Notes under the pieces: generated by a model | Told to the model about the DNA's origin: nothing | Databases searched by the model: none | Seen by the model: the letters and a program-made list of their open reading frames with translations, nothing else | Made by a program: the position numbers and the translations under genes | DNA from: UBA9926 sp038131595 | Lineage (GTDB): Bacteria; Pseudomonadota; Gammaproteobacteria; Pseudomonadales; Azotimanducaceae | Assembly: GCA_038131595.1 (NCBI GenBank) | Contig: JAYPPR010000008.1 | Coordinates: forward strand, 1,674,001 to 1,738,000 | DNA: 64,000 nucleotides | Reading direction: 5' to 3' | Shown: positions 38,546-48,509 of the stretch, one piece after another | Layout: each line of letters opens with the position of its first letter | How positions within the stretch are numbered: position 1 is the first letter of the stretch

Positions 38546-39094
38546 TTAGTTGATGAACTCGAACGCTTGAACGATCTTTTGGACGCCGTATACGGCCCTG
38601 ACTTCTTCGACCGCAGATTTAGCCTCGTCCCGTGTGACCAGGCCCAACAAAAAAACAACACCATTTTCCACTACGACTTTGATGCGTCCTGATGCGACGG
38701 ACCTAGATGCCATCATGCGCGTTTTGATTTTTGTTTTGAGCACGCCATCATTCGTTCTAGAAAGCAGTGCGGTAGGGCCAGCGATATCGATCTCATTGTA
38801 AACCTTGGTCACGTGCCTTGGTTGGGCAGCGATATCGCCGGCCTTCGTCTTAATGGCCTCAACGTTGGCTTGACCTGTCAAGAGCGCAATGCCGTTGTAA
38901 ACATGAACATCAATGTTCATGTCTTTTACCTCAGGCATCGCGGCTTTGAGATTGCGCTTGATCAGTCTCGCTGAGCGCCCGTCGTCGAGCCTTGTCCCAA
39001 AGGTGCGCTTACCCTTGTCATCCTCAGAAGGTCCGACTGATGTGCAACCTGAGATAGCCAGCAAAAAACATAAGGGAACGATCAACCTAATCAT
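38546..39094 (-). CDS. dolP: BON-domain outer-membrane lipoprotein DolP
   Basis: 182 residues. The lipobox LLAISGCTS marks a lipoprotein with the mature cysteine at residue 17. Two BON domains follow (VYNGIALLTGQANVEAIK and VENGVVFLLGLVTRDEAK). DolP (YraP) supports BAM function and membrane integrity. In relatives gmhA/diaA lies between yraN and dolP; here only 38 bases separate them. Confidence 0.94.
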   Translation of the reverse strand: MIRLIVPLCFLLAISGCTSVGPSEDDKGKRTFGTRLDDGRSARLIKRNLKAAMPEVKDMNIDVHVYNGIALLTGQANVEAIKTKAGDIAAQPRHVTKVYNEIDIAGPTALLSRTNDGVLKTKIKTRMMASRSVASGRIKVVVENGVVFLLGLVTRDEAKSAVEEVRAVYGVQKIVQAFEFIN

Positions 39095-39132
39095 GACAAT
39101 GCCTCTTCCGTTGGCAATTATGTTGCCCTAGT

Positions 39133-39498
39133 TTATTCAATAATCAAGTCGTCAAGCGTAAAAGCTCGTTGAATCCAACAGATTGTGCGCTGGCAAGCGA
39201 CGACATCGAAGCGGGTTTGCTCATAGAAAGGTAGTAGTGGTTGGCTTAAGAATTCGCGAGCAGTTCTGATCAGTCGCTGCTTTTTCCTAAAGGTCACGTG
39301 CTCTGCTGGGGCGCCCCAGTTCGATCTGGAACGAAATTTAACCTCAACGAAAATAAGCGTTGTGCCATCCAAGGCAATGATATCTATTTCGCCCCATCGA
39401 CAATGATAGTTAGATGCAATGATGCGTAGCCCATGAGATTCAAGAAACTGCGCTGCGCGACGTTCAGCGAGCCTGCCGGCTTGCTGACTGCATTTCAA
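39133..39498 (-). CDS. yraN: UPF0102 protein YraN, nuclease-like fold
   Basis: 121 residues. The family has a restriction-endonuclease-like core seen here as RWGEIDIIALDGTTLIFVEVKFRS (Asp/Glu/Lys positions). Its role is not settled. AERRAAQFLESHG begins the fold. It overlaps the lpoA stop by 4 bases, the conserved lpoA-yraN coupling. Confidence 0.93.
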   Translation of the reverse strand: MKCSQQAGRLAERRAAQFLESHGLRIIASNYHCRWGEIDIIALDGTTLIFVEVKFRSRSNWGAPAEHVTFRKKQRLIRTAREFLSQPLLPFYEQTRFDVVACQRTICWIQRAFTLDDLIIE

Positions 39499-41323
39499 TC
39501 TTCGGTGCTGAGTTCCGCCACTTGGACGCTGCCGTCTTCCATGGTCGCCCAGGTTAGGTCTCGACGGAGTATTTGTTGCTCGATACGGAGCGTGCCCGTA
39601 GTCCCATAGAATCGTGTTGATGGAAACTCCCGCATTTGCTTGAGCCTAGGAAGTAAGTTGTAGCTGTCCATGCCCATCGCAAATAATGGCCCCAGACTGC
39701 CGGAGGCGGCCGGCCAAGCGTTGACGATACGATCACCCAAGTCGTCTTTCGGCAGCAACTTCCATGGGATGTCTAAAAACTGCACGCCATTCAAATCCAG
39801 ATTGTTAATTCGGGTGGCATTGACGTCGTTCACTTGAGAGGTCGCAAAGATTGGAAGGTCGTCTGCGTAGTAAAAAGCAAGCGCAGGGCTCAGCTGCCGA
39901 GCGTCGTCGCCGTTACTCAAAAGCGCGATCATGGAGAGATCCTGCCGTCTTCTCGGGGTGAACTCGAAGCCTCGCCCTATCATTCGGCGCAGCTCATCCG
40001 ATCTCGCTTGGCTCTCATCGACCTCAAGAATTTGGCGAACAAATTGCGCGTAGGTAACGTCATCATCGTATCTCGCGATAATTGTTTTTGTATCGAGCCC
40101 CTCAGTCGCAGATTGGTAGGCCTCGACTGAGCGGTCTCCCCAATTATCGCTGGGCGCAATGAGTAATACGCGCCGATGTTGGTCCTTTTGCGCGCGCCGG
40201 GCTATTTGAATGGCCTCGTCCTCCGGTGCGAGACCAAATTGAAATAGGTTGCCATTGATGCGCGCATCGTCCGGTAGGGCGAGTCGATTGAGGGCTAGGA
40301 CCGGAACCGAAAGACGCGCCTCAGCAAGGGCGGCGACCTTGTCTTTCTCGAGCGGACCGATAAACAGATCAACTCCATTCGCCGCCTCTTTCTGGATGAA
40401 TGCCAGTAGATCGGTGATCGACTGGCTATCGAATACTCGAATCTCGGTCGCGCTATTAGCATCATAGTGCGCTGCCATGATGCCTTTCGTAATGGCGTTT
40501 CCAGCGGCGGCTAAAGGCCCTGACTGTGGCAAGAGTATGCCTAATACCTTCGGTTGTTCGGCAACGACTGAATCTAAAAAAGTCAGGCTGTCTGGTAGGT
40601 TTTCTGCAGCTGGGTCCAATCCATAGTTTTTTCCAGTTGCCCAAAGCACGTAACTGTTGACTGGGTCGATTTTGAAACTGTTTGGACATCGCTGATAACG
40701 ACAACCAACCTCGAACCTCATTGGAAATCGATTTCTTTGCGTAGGCAGTCAAGATGGGCGTCGGCAAATTAAGGAGGGTCTCAAAGATCGCGTTGGTATT
40801 TGCTTTTGCGCGGATCCTTCCAGCAAATGATGTATGAGCACGCGTTCTCTCGCTGACGCATAGAACCGGTTCGTCGTAAGATAGGTGTCGGCGAGCAAAA
40901 GACTGCCTTCTATTTGCATAGCCTGGTTTAGATCAAGCAGATTGAATGACTCGCTTGTTAGCAGGCGGAGTGCTGCTTCATTGTTTCCAGCATTGAAGGC
41001 GAGCTGTGCCTTGGTGAGCATTAAGAGGCTTATTTCTTGTTTCGAAAGCCCCTCTGTAGTGAGGGTTTCAGCGAGCCGGTTACTGGTCGTGAGGTCTCCT
41101 CGCTCCAACGCTAAGCGAGCAGTTCGAGCAAGAATCTTTGATGCGGTAGGTTCAGATGCGGCGTTGGCAAGTCTCAACCCTTCAGCCACGCTTCTGATGA
41201 CGATCTCGCCTGGTTGTTGGTTGGATGAGGACGCGCTTAATACCGAAGTAGAGGTGCGCTCGCACAGCCAACGACCAGGCCGGTCACCAATAGGGTGCTG
41301 AATAACTTGAGGGTCATGTTCAT
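39495..41323 (-). pseudogene. lpoA: Penicillin-binding protein activator LpoA, several frameshifts
   Basis: LpoA is an outer-membrane lipoprotein that stimulates PBP1A. An ATG at 41323 gives a lipoprotein signal ending in LVVGCASA. The frame then breaks and resumes as an N-terminal TPR-like domain (41189 back to about 40760). After further shifts the C-terminal periplasmic-binding-protein-like domain begins near 40680 (VLGILLPQSGPLAAAG) and stays open to 39495. At least three shifts are needed. Total length about 609 codons is normal, so only small indels, not deletions, are involved. It marks the start of the high-error region. Confidence 0.87.
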
Positions 41324-41847
41324 CGGGTTGTTTCGTTGGTCGCTGTCGGTGTTTTCAAGATAGGCCTATTGAGTGTCGAATCACAGCACACATGTAGACT
41401 GTCAGACGGGCCGTAAATAACGGACTGCGATGGAGTGCCTCAGTTATCAGCTATCTGGTTGGTCATCGCTCAAAAAACAGCAGTGTAATGCTTTGGGTGT
41501 AAAGTCTGAAGCCGTCAATCATCGCTATCTCAACCGGTCGCTATACCATGGCGTTCGCCGTAGCGATTCGGCTGCGGAGCGCTGATGCCGACATCGTTTT
41601 AATTCATAGTAAGGTTCGATAAAAACACCCCAAGGTATTCATAGACTCCTCCCTGTGACATGTTGCTGCATTCTGCCTTCGTGATGCAAGTTTTGAATCG
41701 CTCAAGAAATGTTTTCGATATTACTTTCATTGCTTTCATTGCCTGCTTTCATTCAATCGTTTTGGACTCAGGCGCTCCGTATGATGATGGATCTATCGCA
41801 AATAGTTGGGTCGATATTGCTCAAGCATTTGTCCAAGATGAATTGAA
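41324..41847 (+). other. Divergent spacer between lpoA and rsmI
   Basis: 524 bases without a supported gene. The lpoA/rsmI divergent spacer in relatives is usually shorter. A 64-codon frame at 41660-41854 has no recognisable motif. It presumably holds the promoters of both genes; none was clear enough to call. Confidence 0.4.
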
Positions 41848-42693
41848 ATGGTGACAAGTTGAAGCTAAGCTTTTGTCGTAGCAACGCCAATTGGTAACCT
41901 GGGTGATTGGACAGATCGTGCAAGGAAGTGATTCTCAAGTTCGATGGGTCGCAGTAGAGGACACGCGAGTCGGTCGAAAATTACTCGAATCCTTTGGGCT
42001 GCAGCCGAACCTGATTAGCTTACACGAGCACAATGAGCGCCATCAGGTCAGAACAATTGTCGACCGATTGCAATCTGGGGAATCGGGTGCCTTGATTTCT
42101 GACGCCGGGACACCCCTTGTTTCTGATCCAGGCTACCGGCTGGTCGGTGCTGTTCATGATGCAGGTATTCGCGTTGAGGTGATCCCTGGCCCCTCGGCGG
42201 TGACAAGCGCACTCAGTGTTTCGGGCCTACCTGACCGATCGGTTTCAGTTTGTTGGTTTTCCACCCGTGAAAGGAGTTAAGCACGGCTGGCTTGAGAATT
42301 GAGTGAAATACCGCACACCCTGTTGATGTTTGAGGCTCCGCATCGAATCCAGAAGCTGGTTGTCAGAGCTTGATTGCGGTAATGGGGGCCAGATCGACCG
42401 GCATCAATCTGTAGAGAAATTAACCAAAGCCTTTGAGCAGACGGTTAAGGAACGCTTGGGTCATTGAATCAAGCATTGAAGCAGGGATATTCCTGCAAAG
42501 GAGAATTTGTTGTCGTAGTTGGTGAGTGCCAAAGGAAGAGGCGAAGAACCCCAGGTTGGTCACTTGATCAACGCCTTGAAAGATCAAGTGACTCCCCTCT
42601 CTTTTGGCAGATGCGATCGCTTCGAGCTTCGGCTTGAGAAAAAAAGTAGTCTACAACCAAATTCTTGATGCCAAGCACCAAGATTCTGCTTGA
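41848..42693 (+). pseudogene. rsmI: 16S rRNA (cytidine-1402-2'-O)-methyltransferase, many frameshifts
   Basis: RsmI methylates C1402 in the ribosomal decoding centre. Pieces in all three frames assemble into a full protein: VVATPIGNLGD near 41880, the long piece VAVEDTRVG to SALSVSGLP (about 41950-42235), FVGFPPVKGVKHG, TLLMFEAPHRIQKLV, EKLTKAFEQTVKE, KGEFVVVVGE and the C-terminal IASSFGLRKKVVYNQ ending at 42693. At least six indels are required. One is T4 for T3 near 42602. Total length about 282 codons is normal. Adjacent to rnpB as in pseudomonads. Confidence 0.82.
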
Positions 42694-42728
42694 GTCAGGC
42701 TGAGTGCACCAGATAAGGTTTTCAGCGG

Positions 42729-43082
42729 GGAGTCGACCAGGTAATCGCTGTCCTTCGCCGCCATCGGAAGGTAGCGGGAGATGGAGGAAAGTCCGGGCTC
42801 CAAGGACAGGGTGCCAGGTAACGCCTGGGGGGCGCGAGCCTACGGAAAGTGCCGCAGAAAACAAACCGCCTCAGTATGAGGTAAGGGTGAAAAGGTGCGG
42901 TAAGAGCGCACCGCGCATCTGGTAACAGATGTGGCAGGGTAAACCCCACTCGGAGCAAGACCAAATAGGAATCCATACCGTGTGGTCCGCACGAGGGTTC
43001 GGGTAGGTCGCTATAGGTGCTTGGCGACAAGCATCACAGATGAATGATTACCCAAGACAGAACCCGGCTTATGGTCGACTCC
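42729..43082 (+). ncRNA. rnpB: RNase P RNA, bacterial class A
   Basis: The catalytic RNA of RNase P, which matures tRNA 5' ends. The universally conserved blocks GAGGAAAGTCCGGGCT, GGGTGCCAGGTAACGCC, GGTAAGAGCGCACCG and ACAGAACCCGGCTTAT occur in order. The ends pair (GGAGTCGACCA with TGGTCGACTCC), setting the 5' and 3' limits. About 354 nt. It lies between rsmI and mraZ, the conserved location. Unlike its protein-coding neighbours it shows no obvious damage in the conserved core. Confidence 0.96.
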
Positions 43083-43638
43083 ATTACTTTGTCACACCAG
43101 TTTGCCCCCATCGAGATGACAGGAATCGCAATCCGTTCATCCTCCATGGGCGGATGTTAGAAATACAGAGAACTCGAACTGGGCTTCTGTTGCTTCCCAC
43201 TTCAGGCCTCGGTGTGGCTTTAGTCCAGCACTAACCATTGCTGTGTTGTATCGTTATCTGGGCGCTAATCACACCAGCGCCGGTGCTGTTTCTACTTTGC
43301 CACTTTTGGTCGTGCGTTTAAACAGGTTACTGGTCAGTTTTAGGGTACGAAGGCTGTAGGACAACCGATAAAGACAACCACTATGCTCAGCGTCTGTTTT
43401 GCGACTCGATAGCTGTAAGGGGACCTCTTGCTTCGATCTCATGCGCAATGTCGGCTATACGTCGAGTCTCCGAGAAAATCAGGTTAGTGTTATTATTTAT
43501 TCCCTGGTCTTAAGAAATCACTTTAGAATCTTTTCTCATATCAATAAAAGCTTTGCGATCTTTGTGAATAGCTTTTCTTTGCTCGGAAAGGCTCTCTAAG
43601 CCCTTGTCTAATAAAGAAAAAAGCTGAATTTCGGTCGC
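43083..43638 (+). other. Spacer between rnpB and the mraZ promoter
   Basis: 556 bases with no supported protein or RNA gene. A G-U-containing palindrome (CAGCGCCGGTGCTG) followed by a short T-rich stretch near 43272-43295 could be a weak terminator for rnpB. The segment near 43480-43625 is notably AT-rich, as expected ahead of a strong promoter. Confidence 0.45.
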
Positions 43639-43667
43639 TTGACATTAACCATCTCGGAAACTAATGT
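43639..43667 (+). promoter_or_regulatory. Sigma-70 promoter for mraZ and the dcw cluster
   Basis: A perfect -35 (TTGACA, 43639-43644), a 17-base spacer and TAATGT (43662-43667), 62 bases before the mraZ ATG. Three TGG-containing direct elements at 43693, 43702 and 43715 lie between promoter and gene and could be MraZ-type operators (TGGGN repeats), though their spacing is irregular. Confidence 0.6.
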
Positions 43668-43728
43668 CCCAAGTGCAGAAATAATGAGTTTGTGGAATTA
43701 GTGGGCATTACTGATGGAGTAATAAGCA

Positions 43729-44175
43729 ATGTTTCGTGGGGTTAATCGCATCAATGGATGCGAAGGGGCGCCTAACCGTGCCCACGCGATATCGTGATGA
43801 GATCAACTCGCTTTGCGATGGAAGGATGGTCGCGACGATTGATACCGAGGAGCGCTGTTTACTGATTTATCCTCAGCCGGCTTGGGACGATATTCAGCGC
43901 AAGGTTGAAGCGCTACCCAGCTTTAACTCGGCCGCTAGGAGAGTTCAAAGACTTTTGATAGGACACGCCACCGATATTCCAATGGACCGCAACGGGCGCC
44001 TGCTCGTAACTCCCCCGCTCAGAGAATATGCACGACTCAGTAAAAACGCAGTGCTCCTCGGGCAAGGCAACAAATTGGGTTGTGGGACGAAACGCTCTGG
44101 ACTGAGCGAAGAGGCAGTGGCTTGACGAAGAGTCTGACTCAGCTTCCAGAGGAACTGAAATCTTTATCGTTATAA
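43729..44175 (+). pseudogene. mraZ: Transcriptional regulator MraZ, two compensating indels
   Basis: MraZ is a SpoVT/AbrB-fold regulator that represses the dcw operon. The ATG at 43729 reads MFRG; an extra G in the G4 run 43738-43741 moves the frame, after which SMDAKGRLTVPTRYR and PMDRNGRLLVTPPLRE (the two DXXGR motifs) are normal. A lost base near 44083 takes the listed frame out. The corrected frame reads LWDETLWTERRGSG and ends at TAA 44173, giving about 148 residues, the correct length. Without the corrections the frame closes at 44125. Confidence 0.9.
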
Positions 44176-44187
44176 GGAAGGCTGGCG

Positions 44188-45139
44188 TTGGCGCACATTC
44201 CTGTTCTCCTTGAAGAAGCCGTGAACTGTCTGGTGCATTCATCCGATGGTATCTACGTTGACGGCACATTTGGCCGAGAGGGCACGCCTCTGATATTGGC
44301 CCATCTATCCGGTAGAGCGAGCGCTGCTCTTGTGATGGATAGAGACCCAGCTGCGATGGATGTTGCAGCTGGTGCTAGTCGAAAAGGATAAGCGAGTGAC
44401 GGCGACGCATAGTGCTTTCTCTAATCTGAAAGGTGTGGTCGAGTCGGCAGACCTCAACTTTGTCGACGGCGTTCTCCTGGATCTAGGTGTTTCTTCGCCT
44501 CAATTGGATCAGAGCGAACGAGGATTTAGTTTTATGCGCGATGGACCGCTCGACATGCGGATGGATGTGACCACAGGGCGAAACGGCAAGCGCTTGGTTG
44601 GCCAGGTCAGTTTTGAGGAGCTGGAGCCGCCTCAAGGCCTATGGAGAAGAGCGGTCGGCTGGAAAAATTGCGGCCCGGATTGTTGAATCAAGAGACAAGC
44701 ATCCTATTACGTCCACCCATCAGTTGGCTGACATCGTTGCATCAGTGCTTCCAGAAGGACGACAGAAGCGGCATCCCGCCACAAAGACATTTCAGGCTAT
44801 TCGTATTGTCATTAATGAGCTGCGAGAGTTGAGGCAGGCCTTGCAGCTGCGGTGGCGGTACTAGCGCTGCGTGGTCGACTCCGTTGTTATTAGTTTCACA
44901 GTCTTGAAGACCGAACGACCAAACAATTTATGCGTCGCTTGACAGCACCACCGCCTATTCCCAGGAAATTGCCTATCCAGAACACGGAGTTCCAAACCAG
45001 CTTTAAATTGGTTGGAAAATGGAAGCCTTCTGCCGCTGAAATGGATCGAAATCCTCGAGCTAGGAGCGCGGTGATGCGGGTGCTGGAGAAAGTGGCGGAT
45101 TGGCAAGAGGTGTTTGTCCAGTGTCGCAATTATTTTTGA
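44188..45139 (+). pseudogene. rsmH: 16S rRNA (cytosine-1402-N4)-methyltransferase, frameshifted
   Basis: RsmH (MraW) methylates N4 of C1402. A TTG start with an AAGGAAGG ribosome site gives HIPVLLEEAVN and YVDGTFGREG (SAM-binding region; usually GGHS follows, here altered). Later pieces in other frames are GVLLDLGVSSPQLDQ, GFSFMRDGPLDMRMD, GEERSAGKIAARI, RHPATKTFQAIRI, ISFHSLEDRTTKQFM and ARSAVMRVLEKV. At least four indels are needed. Total length of about 317 codons is normal, so no domain is missing. Confidence 0.88.
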
Positions 45140-45159
45140 CGCCTTCGGGAAGAAGATCG

Positions 45160-45438
45160 ATGGTATTGGTTTTCGTGTTTTGGTCAGTGCACTCGCTGTC
45201 ATTTACGTCCCTCGCAACCCGGGCTTTGTGCGCTAGCCTTCAAACAGCGCAGCATGCAAGCGACACCTTAGATAGTGAGTATGAAAAAATTATTGCTCGA
45301 ACAGAGCGTTTGGGCCTGGTTACAACCGGGTCGACCAACTGGCTAGAGAAACCTTGCAAATGCGCTCGCCGGATCAGACTAATTTATGGTCGGTGAGGCC
45401 TCAGGCCGAGCCACTACCACGAGACGAGGCGCTTGATG
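45160..45438 (+). pseudogene. ftsL: Cell division protein FtsL, frameshifted
   Basis: FtsL is a bitopic divisome protein in complex with FtsQ and FtsB. Pieces show a membrane helix (VLVFV then LVSALAVIYV in the next frame), a heptad-like periplasmic part (ASLQTAQHASDTLDSEYE, then IIARTERLGLVTTG) and the C-terminal RETLQMRSPDQTNLW. At least two indels are required. Start and stop are approximate; the end overlaps the ftsI start. The 90-100 codon size is normal. Confidence 0.75.
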
Positions 45439-47060
45439 ACAGCCACTTTAAAGGTGCACATCGCGCTCTTCTTGTTTATTGCAGCAATGTTGGCGATGGC
45501 AGCGAGACTCGTGCAGTTGGAGGTCGAGGAAAAAGACTTTCTCCAAGATCAAGGAGATGCGAGAACGATTCGCATGCAGAAGATCAATGCCCATAGGGGT
45601 ATGATTCTTGATCGCCGCGGTGACCCTCTCGCGGTCAGTTCGCCAGTTGTTCCTCTGACAAATCCATCAGAGCTGCCTGACGATGAGGTCCGAATCCGTG
45701 CCTTGGCCTCTGGCTTAGGAGTTACGCTTGATGAGAGTTCAGGTCGAAGATGAATCGTGCGACCGGCGCAATTTCGTGTACCTCCGCAGGCGTATTTCCC
45801 TCCTGAAGCTGATCTAATCTTAAGTCTCGGAATTCCAGGTGTTTTATGGTGAGAGGGAATACCATCGGTTCTACCCTGCAGGAGAGGTGGCTCATGTGGT
45901 TGGGTTTACTGACATCGACGATCGCGGACAAGAAGGGATAGAGCCTCTTTGATCATTGGCTCAAAAGGCGAGCCCGGCAAGAAAAAGGTTCTCAAAAATT
46001 TGTATGGCGAGGTCGTCAAGGATTTGATGCCGATCGCAGAGGCGGTGCCTGGCCGGGCGTTGCAATTTGTCGATCGATCAGCGATTGCAGTTTCTGGCGT
46101 ACCGCGAGCTGAAATCGGCAGTACAGCAATACGAGGCTCTATCCGGTTCGATGGTCCTATTGGACGTCCATACTGGTGAGATTCTTGCGATGGTCAATCA
46201 GCCTTCCTACAACCCCAATAATCGTATTCAGCTTGACTTGGGATCGGTCAGGAATCGGGCGGTAACCGACGCTTTTGAACCGGGCTCTACTGTTCAAACC
46301 GCTTACCGTTGCGATTGCGCTTCAGTCTGGCAAGCCAACGGATTTTGTAGTGGATACCCATCCCGGTTTCATGCGAGTTGGGAACGCTGTGATCAGGGAT
46401 CCGCGTAATCGAGGCGAGCTTGATTTGGGTGGCATCCTCGCCCACTCGAGTCAGGTGGGCATTAGTCGACTAGCGCTGATGGTCAACGAATACGATGTTT
46501 GGAATCTATTTCAAAGTTGGGTTTTGGGAAGTGACGGGCGTTGGGTTTCCCGGAGAGAGTAGCGGCTTTCTGCCCAAATCGGAGACGATGGAAAGATGTG
46601 GAATCGGGTCACGTTTGCCTACGGGTATGGTCTAACAGTCACACCACTGCAACTCGCGCAGGCCTACTAAAACCATTGCCTCGGGAATCAAAACAGCGTT
46701 AGTTTAATTAAGGATCCGACCTCAAGTCAGAGCGAGTGATGGCCGAAGATATTGCGGTCTCATTGTAGTCGATGCTCCATCGGGTGGTGACCGAAGGAAC
46801 GGGAAAAAGGCAGCGATCGAGGCATATGAGGTTGCAGGGAAAACGGGCACCGCTCGTAAGCTGGGTGAGCGAGGTTACGATGACCAGCGTCACATCGCGT
46901 TCTTTGCTGGATTTGCACCGTTGTCATCTCCGCGCTTTGTCGGCGTTGTGGTGATTAATGAACCCAAGACGGCGTCCGTCGGAGGGGGCAGCATCGCTGC
47001 GCCCATATTCTCCCCGAGTAATGCGCAGTGTTCTTCGGCTTAACAGCGTGCTACTGACTT
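45436..47060 (+). pseudogene. ftsI: Septal peptidoglycan transpeptidase FtsI (PBP3), many frameshifts
   Basis: PBP3 cross-links septal wall. An ATG at 45436 gives the N-terminal helix and HRGMILDRRGDPLAVS (dimerisation domain). Fragments in several frames follow: LQFLAYRELKSAVQQYEA, LLDVHTGEILAMVNQPSYN, the active-site serine region EPGST then FKPLTVAIALQSG, AHSSQVGISRLAL and the KTGT box (VAGKTGTARKLGERG), then FAGFAPLSSPRFVGVVV. The span of about 540 codons is near normal, with at least six indels. The end lies just before murE, whose ATG is at 47078. Confidence 0.85.
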
Positions 47061-47077
47061 TTTTGTCTGGAGGCTGT

Positions 47078-48509
47078 ATGAATCTGCGTGAGTTGACGCA
47101 AGATGACGGCATGCCATCGATAGGCGTCGATGGGTTGACGCTGGATAGCCGTTTTGTTCAAACGGGTGATCTGTTTGTTGGGTTGGCTGATGACGCCGAC
47201 ACCCGCAACATGTGAGCGAGGCCTTCTCAAGGTGCGGTGGCGGCCATGGTCGTTGGCCCGGTTGAGAAGGCAACGGCGTTAATGATTTTGTGGCTCACGA
47301 TCTGCGTGACCGCCAGGCGATATTGCTGATCGTTTTTTGGAGAGCCATCGTCATCGTTTAAGTTGCTCGCGGTGACAGGAACCAATGGCAAGAGCTCAGT
47401 GCGCATCTTGGCGCTCAAGCACTGAACCAATTGTCCGTCTCTGCAGCAATGATCGGAACGCTAGGGAACGGTCGACCTGGTGGCTTGAAGCCAGCGGTGC
47501 TGACAACGCCGGGATGTATTAAGCCTCCACAGCGAATTTGCGGCACTGAGGGCTTGCGGAGTAGAGGTTGTCCACATGGAGGCATCCTCGCACGGTATCG
47601 ATCAAAACCGATTACAGGGGCGCGCATCGATGCAGCGGTTTTTACAAACCTGACGCACGATCACCTGGACTATCACGGTTCTTTCGAGGCTATGGTGCGG
47701 CGAAGGCGAAATTGTTTTTGTCGAGTCGGTCTTGAATTGGCGATTATCAATATTGATGACGCGTTTGGGCGAGCGTTGACGGGCAAACCAGCGCAAAACG
47801 TGTGTTGACGTACGGTATTGAAAGCGACACGGCTGATGTCACCGCGACTGCAATTCAAACGACGCCCAGTGGCAGCCGTTTCGAACTTAGGATCCATGGT
47901 TTAAGTCGGTTTGCTGAGTGCAGACTGTTGGCGAGTTTAATCTAAGTAACTTACTGGCCGTCTGCCTGGCTTTACGACTTGGGCCATTCGCTGGACGCTA
48001 TCGTTGAGATGCTGCCGATGCTCGAGCCTCCACCTGGGCGGCTAGAGCGTGTTTGCGCCGAAGGGGCAGTATTCATCGATTTTGCTCACGCGCCCGATGC
48101 GGTTCAAAGTGTACTGAAAACAATAAGCCAGCATTGCCAAGGCCGCATCATTACGGTGATTGGGTGTGGGGGTGATCGGGACCGCACAAAACGTCCCGTG
48201 ATGGGGCGGCTGGCCGCAGAGTTAAGCGACGTTGCGATTTTTACGAGTGACAATCCTCGATCCGAGCCCCCCCTTCAGATCGTTGAGGATATGCTCGCAG
48301 GCCTACCCCTCGATACAGACCCCATTGTGGAACTAGACCGCAGCCTGGCCATTAAAAAAGGAATTGACCTGCTTGCTGCTTCCGATGTGTTGGTGATTTT
48401 GGGCAAAGGTCATGAACGTTTCCAAGAGATCGAGGGCGTCTCGCATCCTTTTTCTGACCGTGAAGTGGCAGAAGGTTGGATCAAACAGGGAGCAGGCCGC
48501 CATGACTAA
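47078..48509 (+). pseudogene. murE: UDP-MurNAc-tripeptide synthetase MurE (meso-DAP type), frameshifted
   Basis: MurE adds the third residue of the stem peptide. An ATG at 47078 with a GGAGG site gives DGLTLDSRFVQTGDLFVGLA. Then broken pieces: LLAVTGTNGKSS (ATP loop), AAMIGTLGNG, ARIDAAVFTNLTHDHLDYHG. A clean final 530 bases holds FIDFAHAPDAV, SDNPRSEPP and LGKGHERFQ. The DNPR motif indicates meso-diaminopimelate as substrate. Many indels, about eight or more, lie before 47950; the last third is open. Length about 477 codons is normal. The stop lies 8 bases inside murD; murF and mraY, which should come next, are absent. Confidence 0.9.

Noticed and set aside
43265..43300. Intrinsic terminator after rnpB
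   Set aside because: The palindrome needs G-U pairs and the T tract is short and interrupted; too weak to list as a feature.
43399..43599. 66-codon frame between rnpB and mraZ
   Set aside because: AT-rich spacer, no motif, no ribosome site.
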